DNA of 64,000 nucleotides. Source: Isoetes taiwanensis. Its lineage: Eukaryota; Streptophyta; Lycopodiopsida; Isoetales; Isoetaceae. The translations under genes were made by a program, and so were the position numbers. Below are positions 63,620 to 64,000 of the stretch, in pieces; positions within the stretch are counted from its first letter, which is position 1, and the number at the start of each line of letters is the position of its first letter. Location of the stretch: positions 13,158,283 through 13,222,282 of the forward strand of contig JAJEKV010000032.1 in the NCBI GenBank assembly GCA_021234155.1, written 5' to 3'. Under the pieces are notes generated by a model that was given only the letters and a program-made list of their open reading frames with translations, searched no databases and was not told where the DNA came from.

Positions 63620-64000
63620 CCACAGATGCAAGTAAGATAGCTACAGGTGCAGTGCTCATGCAAGAAGAGCGTGTGGTAGCGTATGATTCCAGGAAGATGA
63701 ACGACGCCGAAACGCGCTACCCGCCGCACGATCAGGAATTGCTTGCAGTTGTCAGGGCATTAAGAATTTGGAGGCATTATCTTTTGGGAAGGAAGTTCCA
63801 ATTGGATACAGACCATCAAAGCCTCTAGTATGTATTCACGCAACCACACCTTAACCTGAGGCAGAGAAGGTGGATGGAGTTCCTTGAAGAGTATGACTTC
63901 GATATAGTCTACAAGCCAGGGAAGCTCAATGTGGGAGCGGATGCGCTCTCAAGGCATCCCCTAACAACTAGAGTGCATTGCAATGCAATTTCGACGCTCT
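63570..64000 (+). pseudogene. RNase H domain, running off the window
   Basis: Reads [48 protein letters not shown] then a TAG near 63828, and [20 protein letters not shown], the standard gypsy RNase H followed by the tether. The window ends before integrase. Confidence 0.85.

Larger units (their letters stand above)
45765..64000 (+). mobile_element. Giant Ty3/gypsy element carrying a histone H3-like gene (runs off the window)
   Basis: Order: LTR (45765-47298), leader with two hairpins, TATA box, histone H3-like ORF (47965-58387, split by a nested element), a second pair of hairpins with TATA box, an unknown acidic ORF (59115-60639), then gag-protease-reverse transcriptase-RNase H (60858 to the window end). 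No foreign LTR other than that of the nested Athila-like element separates these parts, which is why I read them as one element. Excluding the nested 9.15-kb element, about 9.1 kb lies in the window. Integrase and 3' LTR would lie beyond 64000. The primer-binding site seems to have lost 6 bases and pol is damaged, so this copy depends on others or is dead. Confidence 0.72.

Overview
The window looks like nuclear DNA of a land plant with a large, repeat-rich genome. The reasons are plant-type LINEs with DUF4283-like ORF1 proteins, Ty3/gypsy elements primed by tRNA-Met or tRNA-Asp-like sites, a CACTA-type MITE, and one plant TolB/PD40-type gene. A seed-free plant is possible, because the large DNA transposon encodes proteins resembling ones I recall from algae, mosses and cnidarians. 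That is only an impression. Almost everything here is mobile DNA, and the single convincing host gene is the minus-strand beta-propeller gene at 38704-40839.

Layout. (1) 995-18094 is one full-length minus-strand LINE with a perfect 16-bp target duplication. It is split by a 9.5-kb DNA transposon (3346-12893; 14-bp perfect terminal inverted repeats, 8-bp target duplication), which itself carries a hAT element (10420-11857; 8-bp target duplication). The LINE also carries a poly(A) retroposon (14507-about 15891). (2) 18.1-38.7 kb is intergenic DNA with LINE fragments, a tRNA-derived SINE family with TCTA tails, a 240-bp ACT microsatellite, a solo LTR and small tandem duplications. (3) 38.7-40.9 kb holds the host gene. 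(4) 42.7-64.0 kb is a stack of LTR elements. A truncated element (42678-45764) is followed by a giant Ty3/gypsy element that starts at 45765 and runs off the window.

The most unusual content is in that giant element. Between its LTR and its gag-pol it carries an ORF whose first ten residues are exactly the histone H3 tail (MARTKQTARK) and whose last ~90 residues are a histone H3 fold. The two ends are joined by a ~320-residue acidic, basic and proline-rich linker. The ORF is now split by a young Athila/Tat-like element (48198-57349; 5-bp target duplication AGGAG, LTRs differing at only four bases plus one A-run indel). With the insert and one target copy ignored, the frame is open over its full 421 codons. 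A second unknown, acidic ORF follows (59115-60639), and then gag-pol (60858 onward).

Both extra ORFs are preceded by the same module: two 67-bp imperfect hairpins 200-214 bp apart, then a TATAAATA box about 110-120 bp before the ATG. A third hairpin pair with different sequence but the same architecture lies behind the truncated neighbour's primer-binding site. This suggests an LTR retrotransposon lineage that carries its own H3-like histone gene, with duplicated internal promoters and a conserved structured leader. The pol genes in the window are damaged, while the H3-like ORF and gag have no frame lesions besides the insertion.
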